From Cordylochernes scorpioides (lineage: Eukaryota; Arthropoda; Arachnida; Pseudoscorpiones; Chernetidae): a stretch of DNA of 64,000 bases. The position numbers were made by a program, and so were the translations under genes. Below the pieces are notes generated by a model. It made no database searches. It had not been told where the DNA came from and was given only the letters and a program-made list of their open reading frames with translations. Of the stretch, positions 45,307 to 57,283 are shown one piece after another; the stretch's first letter is position 1, and each line of letters begins with the position of its first letter. The DNA lies in NCBI GenBank assembly GCA_030710605.1, contig CP092886.1, forward strand, positions 157,287,424 through 157,351,423, in the 5' to 3' direction.

Positions 45307-47710
45307 TAAGTATGTAATTCCTGTTAGAAGTCCAGATTTAGTTTACAGAGAATGATTCCAAATGACGTTTAATATAAAGGAATAAAGAAATTGCTCTAGC
45401 CCTTTCTCTCTAATCGAAAAGAACCTATTAAAATGTTAAATTTCATATCTATACAAATCTTGACGTGTTTGATGGGGTCACGAAGACTGATCGTTGTATA
45501 TATTGGAATGAAAAAAATTCATTTATTATATTCACGGTTTCCAGATAAAATTGGTCTGAGATTTTTAATGCGCGATATTGCTGATACCTTACTACTCAGC
45601 GCATGTAATAAGCCATTTTTAGAGATTGAGAATATATTCTGTATGTGCGAACCTTCGATGTATTTTGATCTCAATATATATTACTTAGATGGAATGTCCC
45701 AGGAAGACGTTTAGCTGCCCTTAGTCCATATCTTGGATATTTTCAGTGCCTTCAAAGACTTTTTCATGCGGGAGTTGGGCTGTATTCTCTATTGGACTGT
45801 ATAAGAATATCATTTACAGTATGAAAAAACGGCTAAGGCGTATATTGTTTGTTGACAGGTACCTCAAAATTCACGCGCGATTGCGTATAATGGCGTTACC
45901 TTCTGAATCTATCTCTTTTAAACAATAAAAACTCATAAATCATTTAATTATATGCCATTAACGTGTTGACTTTCATATCAACCAGCTAGTACTTGTATAC
46001 TTTGACTTTTGGTCTTAATGTACCATTGTGTATGGTGCTCCCCTCATGTTTATGTATCATTTCGATTTCAAAGTAAGGTAACCACAAAAGGAATTCTTAT
46101 TAGCTATAATGAATGAATCAACTTGCATGTTCCATCACTAGGGGCCGGGCCTTTAAGCATATAGCATGTCAGGTGTGGTATATTAAAAACTTATAGGAAT
46201 AAAATTAACTACTAAGGAACTACAATATACCTATAATAGCAGTATCCATATATATATGTAGTTTATTGTTGGAGAACAGACAATCGAGCACATAGCATTT
46301 CCGACTGAGGGGATAAATGTGATGGAAATTCCCTCCCTGGGACTGGAAATTTGACAGAAGACATTTGGTGAGGCGGTTTGTCACTTGATTGAGTCAATAA
46401 CTTATCATTTATATTCACTCTCGGTGGACACAGACGCGCTGCACTTAGTCGGCTAATTAACTTTATTGGAACTAATTAGACGGCTTAAATTGATTGACAA
46501 GAGTTTCCAATTAAAACGCTTCTCAGATTTCGGAGAAGCAAAATATTGCCTAATGAATGAATGGTCTGTCCGGATATTCGCTGCCATAGATTTTCTGTCA
46601 TCCACCTATACAGGCAAAGGTGCGTTGCTAATATATCTAAACTACCTTCTATTAGTTCTATTTGTGATAGTTTCTAAGATATTGACACGGGGGAATATAA
46701 TGGCGAATAAAATAGTGATATTAAAAATTGTAGGAGTTGATCTCAAGAGTTTTTCTATTCATTTTTAAAATGGTTGGCGCTCTAAAGAATTCTGTAATTA
46801 TAAAAACAGAGGAAAATTTTGAGCCTCCTTTTAAAAATATATAAATATTTTTGTGAAATTGAAATTTTTGAAATGAAATATAATTAAGATTTGAACATAA
46901 AGCAATAGCGAGGCATCTATACATAACAAATTGACATATTAAGCACGATTTTTCATTTTCCAAATAAAATAAACTTATTGTCCTTACTGCGATCACAAAA
47001 ATATTGGGAGGATGTTTAGATTTGGAAATAATATTTCGCTTTGTATGTATGGGTATTCAAATATAAGATTGTGTGTTTGAAATTATTTATATTACATTTT
47101 CTTCTATTATATATATAGTGTAATAACCCCAAATATCTCTTTTCATTATCAATATTTTGTTAGCTAGCACGTCGAAAAGATTCGGCACTCCTGGAAAAAA
47201 AAAAGAAGGTTGGCGTGAGGCTTCGTTTGTTTACTGTGACAACAAAAGTTTGGATTTGCTCCTTATTGCCAGACCTTCTGATTAATCAAAACATTTTTTA
47301 GTCTCTCGAGCCGGATTCAGCGAAATAATACAATCAAGATTTATATGGATAATATAAAAGAAAGAAGGGGGGGGGGGGGTACATGGATTTAAATAAATAT
47401 ATTTTTGTATTGTATTAGAGCAAATCCTAAAAGATAATAAAATAAGATATTTGTGTTGTGTGTGTAATTTAGGTAATAAAGCTGAGGTTTTGAAAGATAA
47501 TCGGTATGAGAAGTCTCTAAAATTACTAAATTTTGAAGATTTTAAATTGTAAATCAATTTACAAACTATTTATAAAATATTTGCCACCTGTTTTACATAT
47601 TTTAAAATGATGCGAGTTGTCAAGAGAAGAGAGAAACGATCATTTGTAGAAACTGAGCTCGCGAGAAGTAAAATTCTTCTATGTAATTAATAGAAGTAAA
47701 ACATAAGATC
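45307..47710. other. spacer with the empty BEL-2 site, copy B
   Basis: Counterpart of 19,886-21,559 joined to 27,720-28,482. The empty target reads AAACTTATTGTCC, with a single TTATT at 46,975-46,979. No recognised gene. A poly-G run of about thirteen bases lies near 47,370. Confidence 0.7.
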
Positions 47711-47879
47711 CTTAAAAGCTATATAAGGGATATCAAGGTAGGTGATGGTCAGGAATCCTATTGGATTCCACTCAAGTAAAGGAACCGGAGGACGAAATCG
47801 AAAGTGTACATGTAAATAAATATGTGAAAATTTGAAATATTCACTTTATATTATACACAAGATTATTTTCAGAATTTCC

Positions 47880-49085
47880 GTTTAATATTTTTGCATTAAG
47901 CCTATTTATACTCTATCAATGCCTCGCCGGAAGATTCGTGCTCATTACAAACATAAGTTAGAGTTTGAAAGAGGTCGTGCCATTGGATTGAAAGAGGCTG
48001 GTTGGTGATTCGACTAATCGCGCGACATCGGTGTTGAAGTGATGCCCTATTAGGCGATGTTGGCAAGAGTGGGTCAACAACGAAAGAATTCAGCGTCAGG
48101 AAGGTAGCGGTCGACCAAGGGACACAACAGAAGTGTAGGATAGAGCGATTGTCAGAATGGCTGTCACAACACCGGACTCGACGTTATCTACCATCCAACG
48201 TGTTACCGGCGCACAAGTGTCCAAAATGACCATCAACAGACGACTGAGAGAGCTGAATCTAAGAACTCGCCGACCGTTACGATGCCTACCCCTCACACCC
48301 GTACACCGACAAGTCCGACTACAGGGTGTCGGAAGTGATCAACTTGGAACTGCGCTGACTGGGGACGTAAAGTCTTCAGTGACGAGTACAGTTTCTTACT
48401 TTGTCTTGACGACCATCGCAAACGTGTCTGGAGACGTCCTGGGCAATGTGTTGCTCCTTACCTAACTTCGAACACCACAAAAATCCACACATGGCGTTAT
48501 GGTCTGGAGTGCCATTTCATTTAATAGCAGGACCCCGTTGGTAGTCATATCTGGCACCCCGACAGCACAACGGTACGTAGATGACATTCTACGGTGTGTT
48601 TTTTTTTTTGCCGGGCCACTTACACCACCCGGGCTTACTTTTCAACGAGATAATGCCCGGACACACAAGGCACGTGTTACTATGGAATGTTATTAATCTT
48701 GCCGAACTCTTCCGTCGCCTGATCTCTCACCCATAGAGGACATCTGGAACGCGATGGGAAGGCGATTTCAACCATCTCGGAATCTTTACTATTTAGCCCG
48801 ACAGTTGAATAATATTTGGCAAAAAATCTCACGGCACACCATCCGGAATCTTTATCAGTTCATGACACGCCGGTTGGCAGCCTTAATCCAGGCCAGTGAG
48901 GTTCCAACGACATATTGACTTTCTAAATTTGTGACGATCAAACTTTGGAATAAAACAACTAATTGTTCTTAAATTTTAATCGCGCGTTTTTTACCATATA
49001 TATTCTTTACATACACCAATTTTTGTCCCAATCGGACAACTTCTTCTTGGAGCGTCGATTTTTGTTTCTATAGAGTATAATATAA
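47880..49085 (+). mobile_element. Tc1-type DNA transposon (decayed)
   Basis: The transposase remnant at 47,919-48,917 is followed by a tail that includes CCAATTTTTGTCCCAATCGG near 49,016, which resembles Tc1-type element ends I associate with spiders. I could not match a left terminal inverted repeat, so the limits are approximate. It lies just beyond the repeated block and is therefore not represented in copy A. Confidence 0.6.
47919..48917 (+). pseudogene. Tc1-type transposase (broken)
   Basis: It starts MPRRKIRAHYKHKLEFERGR and soon meets a stop after EAGW. The following parts appear in shifting frames: the HTH end with QEGSGRPRDTTE, VSKMTINRRLRELNLRTRRP, then WGRKVFSDEYSF (first catalytic Asp near 48,381), FQRDNARTHKAR (second Asp near 48,650), and DLSPIEDIWNAMGR (Glu near 48,737), that is, a DD34E-like triad. 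It would cut and paste its own element. Several stops and indels make it inactive. Confidence 0.75.
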
Positions 49086-49089
49086 ATAA

Positions 49090-49900
49090 AGGTAGAAAAT
49101 TGCGTCATCCTTCAATAAGCGTAGCTTATGTAGCCGGAAGTATTTGTAACAAAAACGCTAATGAGGCAGCAAGAGCCTATATAAACTGTTTAAATTGGAA
49201 CTCACCAGGTACGATGGGTGGTGCATCGAATGGCTGAGCTGGTGGTCTAATTTTGGTGAGCAAATTATCCAAAGGTGATCACCGTTTTGAAAGATATATG
49301 ATCAGTTGTAGTCTTAATTCCGATCTTTGGAATCATTAGGTATAAATCCATAGCTAAATGCGGCATTCCTCTACCTTTTGATTGACTGCAGCTAGCCTAA
49401 AGACTCTTTCAAGATATAGCAGATAAGTACTGTATCTGGGTATAATGAGGATGACTTGGACTTACCTCAAAATGTGGATAATATGTTAGAATTGCTATTG
49501 AAAATTCAAAGGATGGAAGGGAAGGGCGCAGAACGCATATAACGGTATTAAAGAGATATTATATACATATAATTAAAATATATTTATTAATACTTTTTTT
49601 CTCTCGAATAAGTATGTTATTTATTTAATAGATGTTAATTTCATTTATTTTATATATTTTAAATTCAAATATTCAACTCTAAAATACTATTAGCTTCTAT
49701 TTTAAAACACATAAATGGGTAGAATATAAACAAATTTAAATGATAAAGTCAGCAATAATATCTACAGAATCAAATTCTTAAAATAATTTGAGAAAGTTCA
49801 TGCTGTGAATTTGGTAGAACTTAAGAGGGATTTTGTATTTCGAACATGTACTGTTAGTGATCCTTGTATCTGCAAAGGTCTCTCAGAGGTACCTATCGTG
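49090..49900. other. AT-rich spacer
   Basis: No gene or clear repeat recognised. Confidence 0.5.
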
Positions 49901-49924
49901 ATACACACAAGATTTCCAATCTCT

Positions 49925-50335
49925 AAGATGGTCCTGGCGTCATTAGCAGTGAGGGTAATGTAATGCCTCCTTACTTCTTCGGACGGGGTTTCAGGATGAA
50001 CACCTACTGGTGTGTACTGAAGAGCGCCGTAAATGTATGGGAATGTTGGCCACAGGAAGGATATATGTATTAAAACAGTACTCAGCTTCTCTTCCCAAAA
50101 TACACAGAAGACATAGGCAGGGCTGAGGATTAACGTTCCTAGTAGCTGGAGTCCTGATACTTGGTACTTAACTTCTCAAGAAACAATCCTTTGGATTACT
50201 ATGTATGGGACGCTATTGAGAGAGATGTCTCCCTACAACATCATCCAGTCTGTCAAGGATGCGGTTCGCACGGTGATGACCATAATTATCAAGGACATCA
50301 TCGCCAAGGTAAGTTCTATCTTTCTAATCCTCTCG
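49925..50335 (+). pseudogene. mariner-like transposase C-terminal remnant
   Basis: In shifting frames the plus strand reads EGNVMPPYFFGRGFRMNT near 49,955, then GRIYVL, and near 50,190 NPLDYYVWDAIERDVS followed by SVKDAVRTVMT and IIKDIIAK. This is the second half of the mariner-like transposases that carry a W-P-P-N-S-P-D-L-N-P-L-D-Y-Y box. The box Asp is not visible here because the sequence before NPLDYY is altered. The N-terminal half is absent. It is different from the mariner at 1,793-3,116. Confidence 0.6.
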
Positions 50336-50379
50336 AATCAGTAGTAGCTAAGCGGTGATTACATTAAATAGTTCAAAAG

Positions 50380-53300
50380 TGAATCATTTCAAATAATACT
50401 GTGCTAATTTCATTTAAAATTTGGCTTGCAATAAGATCCATTTCAAATTGCATTATATATTTCATATAATTTCCCTGCTCAAACCCTTTGAAGAGAATTA
50501 TGCAGACTATATAAAATGAAATGGTATTCTTTGACGGATGACCCCTCCGCATCGGAGATGGGATTACATAATGATAAATATATTCAATTAATATATTTTA
50601 AATTATTAGATATATTCACACTTGTGAGTGGTATAAGCCGTCGAATTTTGACAGCCACAATCCGAGATTTATTCTCGTATTTGACTTTTTTTTCTGAAGA
50701 AAATAATTGTTTATCGATGGTTCCAAATTCTTGCAAAAGTCCAACCCTACAAGTGACTGCAAGCAACCAAACACACTTGTAAGTACAAAAGCCGATCTGC
50801 TTTCTATATGTCTTGCATTTGCAGTTAAAAGCATTCGCTATCTGCCACCATGACTATCATTACCTTGACGCCGTGTGTACAAGTTATAATGATAGTAATG
50901 GCTTTCTTTTTTTTTTACTTTTTTTCACATACACACATATACATATTACTCTTAAATGGTATATATGTATATATGCACACCATCTAATTACAAATATGAA
51001 ATCGGTATACTTATATAATACAAAATTTATGTCTACTATAATTTCATTTCTACATTATAAACACGCTCTACAACAGAGGCAAAACTGAAACACGTCGGAA
51101 AATTACAACAGATTTACTTTTGTTTTAGAATTAGTAATAATCTTCACACGCGTGTATTAAAAGATGTATAACAGCAGAGATATAATATACGAGATTTATG
51201 ACATTGAGATAATATAAAGTTAGAGGATACCTCTTTTCATATTTTTATGACACCTCGGTCAAATGAAGATGCTCTGTTTATCCATCTGGCCGAGGAATCC
51301 ATTCAATACTAGGTATAAGTGCCGGCCAGACAACATTTTAAATACAAAACGAAGACAATTATTTTGCCTAAACGTTGATAAAAAAATATTTTCTAGTCAA
51401 AGTCTCTTATATTATAATAATTATACAGTGATCTATAATTTATAAATCTTATTATAAGCCTAAGCGAACTGGTTTTATAAATATCAAGAAATCTGTCCCT
51501 GCGTCTTCTATATAAACGTATTCCTAATTTATCTGCATTGCAGGAATATTCATCACAGCCTCTATATATAGTATTGTTTATTCGTTAATAAATGTCTCAG
51601 ATGTTTTCGAAGGTGTTAAATATATGAGACTTTTCAATAGGATCTCTTGGGATTTCAACATGGCAGGATGTTAATTAACTTGTTTGCAAACTTCTCAATC
51701 TGAAGACGCTCTGTTTATTATTTCCATTCTCTTTTAAAAAATTCAAAATATTTCAACTAGATTTAAATTAGAGAGATGTTTACAATAACTCTAATGGATT
51801 AAAATAAGATTTTTATTTAGTAGAGAGCCCTCGTCTCTAATCTCATCTTTCAAATTAAACTGAAGGTATTTTCTTATTTATTATATTGAAAATCTGATCT
51901 ATCTCATGTTTGTGAATATTTCTGTTCAATTTAATATATTAGAAATGTTTTACCCTAATGAATTCAATACGTTTTAGATATATTGGCATTAAGATAATAC
52001 ATGCAAGATAATACATGCAGAATTGATTTTTGAAAATTAACATTTTTCAGGTCACATATAGCAATATATTACTATGTACTTATATGAATAGAAGTAATGT
52101 GCGGTATAGACATGTAGATTTTTGAACAAATTCCTTCATTAAAAAAATAACATTAGGTACACAAACTGTTCTCCATCATAAAGCATCGGCTGAACGAATA
52201 TGGGAATCCTTATGCGTGTCAGAATTCTCTCAAAATGTGGAAGATTTTTAAATAGTGACAGTATTGATGTGCTAAAGGAGTGAGCGCTTATCAAAAATGT
52301 GAATTTTCAAAAGTAATATTTTGAAAACAAAATCTTTATAAAGCGTATGTTTCACATATATTGATTTAAATCTTTTGGTCATTAATTAAACAATTAAAAA
52401 AGGTTTCCGGAGATGAGTGTATTTTTATTTCAAAACCGTTTAAAGCTTTCGGATATCTCTGCCCTTTTACAGGAGAACATATACAATGAATATTCATCAG
52501 TTTCTTACAGTCCTTATATCCAAAAAGAATAAACACAATTTGATTTATAGTTTAACACTAAGGGAAAAGTATGTCTCAATCTGATTATGTTTGGGAAACT
52601 GAATAAATTACAGTTACTATTATCAAAGAAAGGATCCAGACCTAGGCCTATTGAATAATACTTATCTTTATCATAGTTATCACACACTGCTGATCTATTT
52701 GAAATGACTCATATTATCTAATATTTCTAGCAAATTATATATATTATCACCCTCCTGTATTTCCAATTGAAAAAAAAAATTCTTCATTCCTCACTCCTTT
52801 TCTAATACGTAGAGTGAATAAGAACATGCTAGATTATAAATAGTAATTACAGTATAGGTAGACTTGATCCCATAAAAACTCCTTTGGTTCTTTTTGTTTT
52901 GAACCTACTGAAGTTACCTCAATTAGACAAACGATTCAAACCCTGGTCTGTCGACACTAACTTCTTTGATTCATTATTGACGCATACATCTGATTTGAGG
53001 GGATCAAGACGTATTAACTTATAGTTCTAAGAATTTATTATTTTTTATAGTTTAAAAAATATAGTAGAGAAAAAGTACATCTTGGATTATAGTTTTGAAC
53101 TACGTAAATGTAAGTTTGGATACGATTAAGTTGATAGTATCTGCCCTTTCAAAGACAGGTTAATTGAAATTATCAGACAAAGGATTTAGTCCTTTGATCT
53201 AATAAATTTAGCTTCCCCGCTCCCATATTGACACACACAATTTTTAATTTGATAGTATTATAAAAAAAATTATCCTTTTCTTATAGTTCTAATATCTTAT

Positions 53301-54045
53301 TTTCTTCCAGTTTTAACTTCTAAATTGAAAAAAAAAAAACCACTTTTTAAATTAGGTTTGAAAATACAGAAAATGATACTTGCTCAGTTTCATTAGTTGA
53401 TTTGTGTTGTATCTGCAGCTTAGCTATTACCCTATTTCCATTCCAACCTAAATTTACTTTCTATTTGGTCGAAGAGGTATGGTTTAGCAGTAATGAAGAT
53501 AGGGCTGAAACTGCTGCTCAGGTCTTCATCTGAAGAGGCCCGCCTGAGTACCATCCTCTTTCCATCTGGTCTAATCTTTATGGTTTTCATTTGGTCTAAC
53601 CTTTAAGGTTTTCATTCTTCCTAATTGGTTCATTAAATTAATATACTATCTTATATCATGTCCTCCAGTATTACATTAGATTTAAAATAAGCTTATAAAA
53701 AAAGATTCACAAAAAAAAAAAATAAAAAAAATCTATCTTCTTTCATCAAGAGAGAAAATAGGGCAAAAAAATACTTCTCTTCTTCTAATTAGCTTAATTT
53801 TATATTTGGAAAATTATTATCATGGTTCTGTCTTTGCTCTTTTTTATAAAACTTTCTCTTCGCTTATTCATTTTTTTTACCAAGCCTATGACGCTTAACC
53901 GCCGATGCTTTGCTGGTGTTATTTTTTTTATACTACTATATTCTAACTAATTATTTATTATAAAATATTAAAAAACAAACCTCCCATGTTTAAACTAAAT
54001 AACAAATTTTACAAATCTTGAAATTCTCATAACGATACTATATAT
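50380..54045. other. long AT-rich stretch without a recognised gene
   Basis: Open frames of up to 91 codons show no domain or codon pattern I trust. Homopolymers and short TA or CA tracts are common (for example about 50,928-50,945). The region has no recognisable transposon domain. Confidence 0.5.
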
Positions 54046-54047
54046 AT

Positions 54048-54665
54048 ATGTGATATCTTGGGACCTCTGGGACCAGTGTTACCTGATGCTAGACGAACCT
54101 CGATGTCAACTCCGCCGTGCAGTCGTGGTGGAAGGCGACACAGCTGGGCCAAAGGTGAAATAAACAAACAGAGATTCCACTAAGAAGCGTCTGAACGTCA
54201 AGAAGGAATGGGACTAGGAGATTTCTGGTAGGAAAGGGTTTACCTCTATCGGAGCGTCCGGTGGACTGGGGCTGAAACAAAGACTAACTAAGGACTGACT
54301 GACTGAGGCTCGGGGCCTCCTTAAATAGCTTAGCTGGGTCCGAACAGGTCACTGCCCTTTTCTGACGTAAACAGGGGGGAAAGTTATATTATCCAGGAGG
54401 GCCACGACCTCATAAAAATTAGACTGGGCTTGCTAGGCCTGCTTTCCTATTCTCACCTAAGCCTGATTAGTTTTAACCTTAATTTTCTCCTGTTATTCTC
54501 CATTCCTTCTATCTGTACAGTTGCTATACTTTATTAGATTCTTACGCGGTACAGATTGATGTTATGTGATGCTTTATATTTGCAGTGAATAAAAAGTTAT
54601 ATACAGTCACGCGGTGGGACGTGGTAGCAGATATCTGGATTATTTACAACAATTCCATGGTCTTA
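54048..54665 (+). repeat. possible solo LTR or unknown retroelement end
   Basis: A markedly more GC-rich island starts TGTGATATCTTGGG and ends near GGATTATTTACAACA. It contains a TATA-like CTTAAATAG near 54,332 and AATAAA near 54,588, the layout of an LTR (promoter, then polyadenylation signal). No coding part adjoins it, and I found neither a partner LTR nor a target-site duplication. Confidence 0.35.
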
Positions 54666-54975
54666 AATCATCACATATATATATGCGAGAGACTTGAAAG
54701 AAAATCTTAGTTAAGATATTTATCGAATATTCTGGACATGGCCTCTCTTTGAGAACAGTAGAAATACAGTATTTATAAATACTTGCATCGAGCAAGGTTC
54801 TTCCACAAATAATTCACAAACGACCAGTTAAGCACATAATATTAAACATAAGGCATTAGCGCGCCATCGGTATATAAGATATTAAACTATCTCAAGCACG
54901 ATTTTTCTTATTAATTAATTATCCCTTCGGTAAATAATCCAAACCCCTAGTAAAGAGAGAGATACCACAATACTG
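54665..54975. other. AT-rich spacer
   Basis: Nothing recognised. Confidence 0.4.
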
Positions 54976-55657
54976 TGTTATACAAAAAAAGAGGGTTTCT
55001 TTTCAACTACACACATTACACATCCTGCTGTCCCCTTTCCCACAAAATTAACATTGTAGAACTTTATAAAGCGCGTACATACTCACTGTTCTCTTCCACT
55101 TTCCAATCAAAAGAAAAACCTAATATAACCAAACATCTCGATTCTGCTGGCTATCCGACATCCTTCATTTTTAAGCATTTTTATAACCCGTCTACAGCAA
55201 GAAACCCTCCTTCGTACATATCAAATTGTATTATCCCCTACTCTTCCAAATCCACCTCTATAGCACGAATATTAAAGAAACATGGTATCAATACCTATTT
55301 CTCAAATTCACTAAGTCTCTCAGACAGACTAAGGCATGAAATAATCAGAAGCAACACCCCTACTGGCTCCTTTAGCAAGAGAATAATGCCATATACTCAA
55401 TATCATGTCTGCAGTGCGAAGCTACGTATGTGGGAGAGACGGGGAGAACTGTGAGAATCAGAATGGCTGAGCATGAAAGATCTGTTAAGAGAAAGGATCC
55501 CAGTTCTCTTGTATACCAGCATATCCACAACACAGGCCATTCATTCAATATCATTGAACCCTCAACTCATTATCATGAAATAACGAAAATCTGGTACTGG
55601 AAGCTTTACTTACTGAGAAACTCAAAGGAATCAATGATCACTTATCTCAACCCATAG
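54975..55657 (+). pseudogene. Penelope-like element: end of RT and GIY-YIG endonuclease (broken)
   Basis: The first open piece (54,975-55,454) contains THYTSCCPLSHKINIVELYK and CIIPYSSKSTSIARILKKHG, the region between RT and endonuclease in Penelope-like polyproteins. After a shift, the frame near 55,412 reads TYVGETGRTVRIRMAEHE, the GIY-YIG nuclease core with its catalytic Arg, followed by YQHIHNTGHSFNI. In intact elements this endonuclease nicks the target for reverse transcription. The RT itself is missing upstream, so the copy is 5'-truncated. Penelope-type hammerhead motifs lie nearby downstream. Confidence 0.75.
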
Positions 55658-56138
55658 TGTATTATGACAATATCCATAGTAAATACCAAAGACTTTTAAT
55701 AGAATCTATGATAACCAAACGGCAAAAAAGCATAAACAGATGCATTGAAATATCAGAAACATATGAAACAATATGGACAAATACTACCCCATAAATGTAG
55801 GCAGTCTTCTATATACACCACAATAGTTCACGAATTTATTAAATTTAATTTGAAGTCTCGAGATATCATTCAACCAGCACGCATCATCCACCATGCATGT
55901 ATATTAAAAAAATTGTTTTTAACCCACAAAGAATGTGATATATATTTTCTCTCCCTTTCAATATCATAAATATTTAAAATAAGTAAATAATAATTTGTAT
56001 ATAAAAATAGTACATATCATCAATTTATTAACGTAATACTCCTGTTGAAGGACTGACAAGTCCGAAAGCTTGAAAATAAAAAGTTTAAACAAGAAACTTA
56101 GCCCTAGAAGCTTTATTTATTTTATAATATATATATAT
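55657..56138. other. Penelope-like element tail and AT-rich sequence
   Basis: The first 150 bases or so probably continue the degraded Penelope-like frame. At 56,042-56,072 CTGTTGA, a perfect GGACT/AGTCC helix and GAAAGCTTG form a hammerhead-like segment. Its first core box deviates from CUGANGA, so it is probably inactive. A TA tract ends the stretch. Confidence 0.45.
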
Positions 56139-56447
56139 ATATTTAAAATAAAGAAGGCATCTCCTGACCACAAGCACATGTGCTTTTTAGATGGCAGAGC
56201 GCCATCTAGTGGAGTAAAAATAAACTAAACGTTTATTTAGCTTACTCCGAGATATTTGGCCAACCCAATTTCTTGATAAATCAAGAAAAGCCATCCACGA
56301 ACGCGTTTCGCGCTGTTGGCGCTCGTCAGCGTGGAGAAGGCTGTAACCATTGCGACCAAAAATAATTTTTGGACCCAATGGCTTCCCGAGAAATCAAGAA
56401 ATGGGTATGTGCTTGTGGTCAGGAGATGCCTTCTTTATTTTAAATAT
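56139..56447. repeat. 309-base unit with 41-base perfect inverted repeats
   Basis: Arms 56,139-56,179 and 56,407-56,447 are exact reverse complements over 41 bases. Inside them a second, weaker symmetry exists (GAAATCAAGAAAT and its complement near 56,268 and 56,391), and a hammerhead motif lies at 56,294-56,335 on the minus strand. The unit has no protein-coding part. It resembles a non-autonomous foldback element derived from a Penelope-like terminal repeat. Confidence 0.85.
56294..56335 (-). ncRNA. hammerhead ribozyme, well formed
   Basis: Minus-strand order: TCCACG, CTGACGA, GCGC-CAACA-GCGC, GAA, ACGCGT, T, CGTGGA. Stem I pairs six of six (TCCACG/CGTGGA). Stem II pairs four of four with a five-base loop. 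Stem III is the two-pair AC/GT with a GC loop, and the base before stem I resumes is U, an allowed cleavage position. All invariant core bases are present in 42 nucleotides. Minimal hammerheads with a very short stem III are established in Penelope-like elements, where they process the transcript. Activity here is inference. Confidence 0.75.
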
Positions 56448-57283
56448 CAACACCTGACCCACTTATCTTTTATTTTTTCTATTGTTTTTTCATATATATA
56501 TATATATATATATATATGATAGTATAATTCCGGAACCTCCTATCTAAATAATCTCCTGGTTCCCAATTTGTATCCTTTCTATAATCACACATAGCCTCAA
56601 TATAGCATTAGCATTAACTAATAATCCATAGTTTTTGTTAATGATTTAACTTTAATATATTAATCAATATTTGTACATATCAATTTCATATTTCCTACTT
56701 CTTTGTATGTATATATATTGGTTTGTTTAATTAAAAAAAATTAATATTGTTGTTGTACTTGTCGAAGGGCTGTTACGCCGAAAGCTTGTATTGCCGTTAT
56801 ATAAAAAGAAACTCTTCCCTCAACGAAATTTATTGTATATATGTATATATCGCTTTCTACTGTCGCTACTCCAAATGCAGTAATTGCAGTAAATACAATA
56901 GAAAGAAGTTTGATTTAGGTATAGTTTGTGACTAAGACTTCTCAATTCCGGGGTTCATAAATAAAGTTTACCCTGAATAGATTAATGGGACCTCTCAGCC
57001 ATTTGCCAATAAATATCTTGTGTCGCGATCCCTTGCAGATGACAACCGCTATCTCTTCTAACAAGCTTCTAGTTGCAGAGACATTTTTTTAGCTCGTCTA
57101 TATTGTTCATACGGCAAATAAATTCCAGAAATGGAATTAATTCTTCAAAAATAAACTTTCATATTTCAATTTTATATTTAAAATTATATATATATATATG
57201 ATTAATATATCTGTTTTATTCCGTTGACTGCTCAAAGAGAAAAACGTGTCTATTAAATGGCTAAACGATAGATTTTATAAGGT
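56448..57283. other. AT-rich stretch with another Penelope-type tail
   Basis: A TA microsatellite runs at about 56,490-56,518. At about 56,758-56,820, GTCGAAGGGC...GCCGAAAGCTTG followed by ATAAAAAGAAACTCTTCC repeats the tail seen at 7,078 and, less closely, at 56,042. No gene is recognised. Confidence 0.45.

Larger units (their letters stand above)
28583..47710. repeat. copy B of the 19.1 kb repeated block (no BEL-2)
   Basis: It corresponds to 3,179-28,482. It starts inside the copia integrase, 62 bases past where the mariner ends in copy A, and its match ends at the last base before the gap in copy A. BEL-2 is absent and its target site intact. All other insertions are shared. Confidence 0.95.

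Noticed and set aside
3179-47710. Calling the large repeat a proven segmental duplication
   Set aside because: The 100-N gap at the exact junction and allele-like divergence make an assembly artefact at least as likely, and no spanning sequence exists in the window.
50380-54045. CRISPR array, bacterial operon or prophage signals
   Set aside because: No regularly spaced repeats and no prokaryotic gene organisation are present. The window is clearly eukaryotic.
56042-56072. Active hammerhead at the first Penelope-type tail
   Set aside because: The core reads CTGTTGA in place of CUGANGA, which loses an invariant base, although stem II is perfect.
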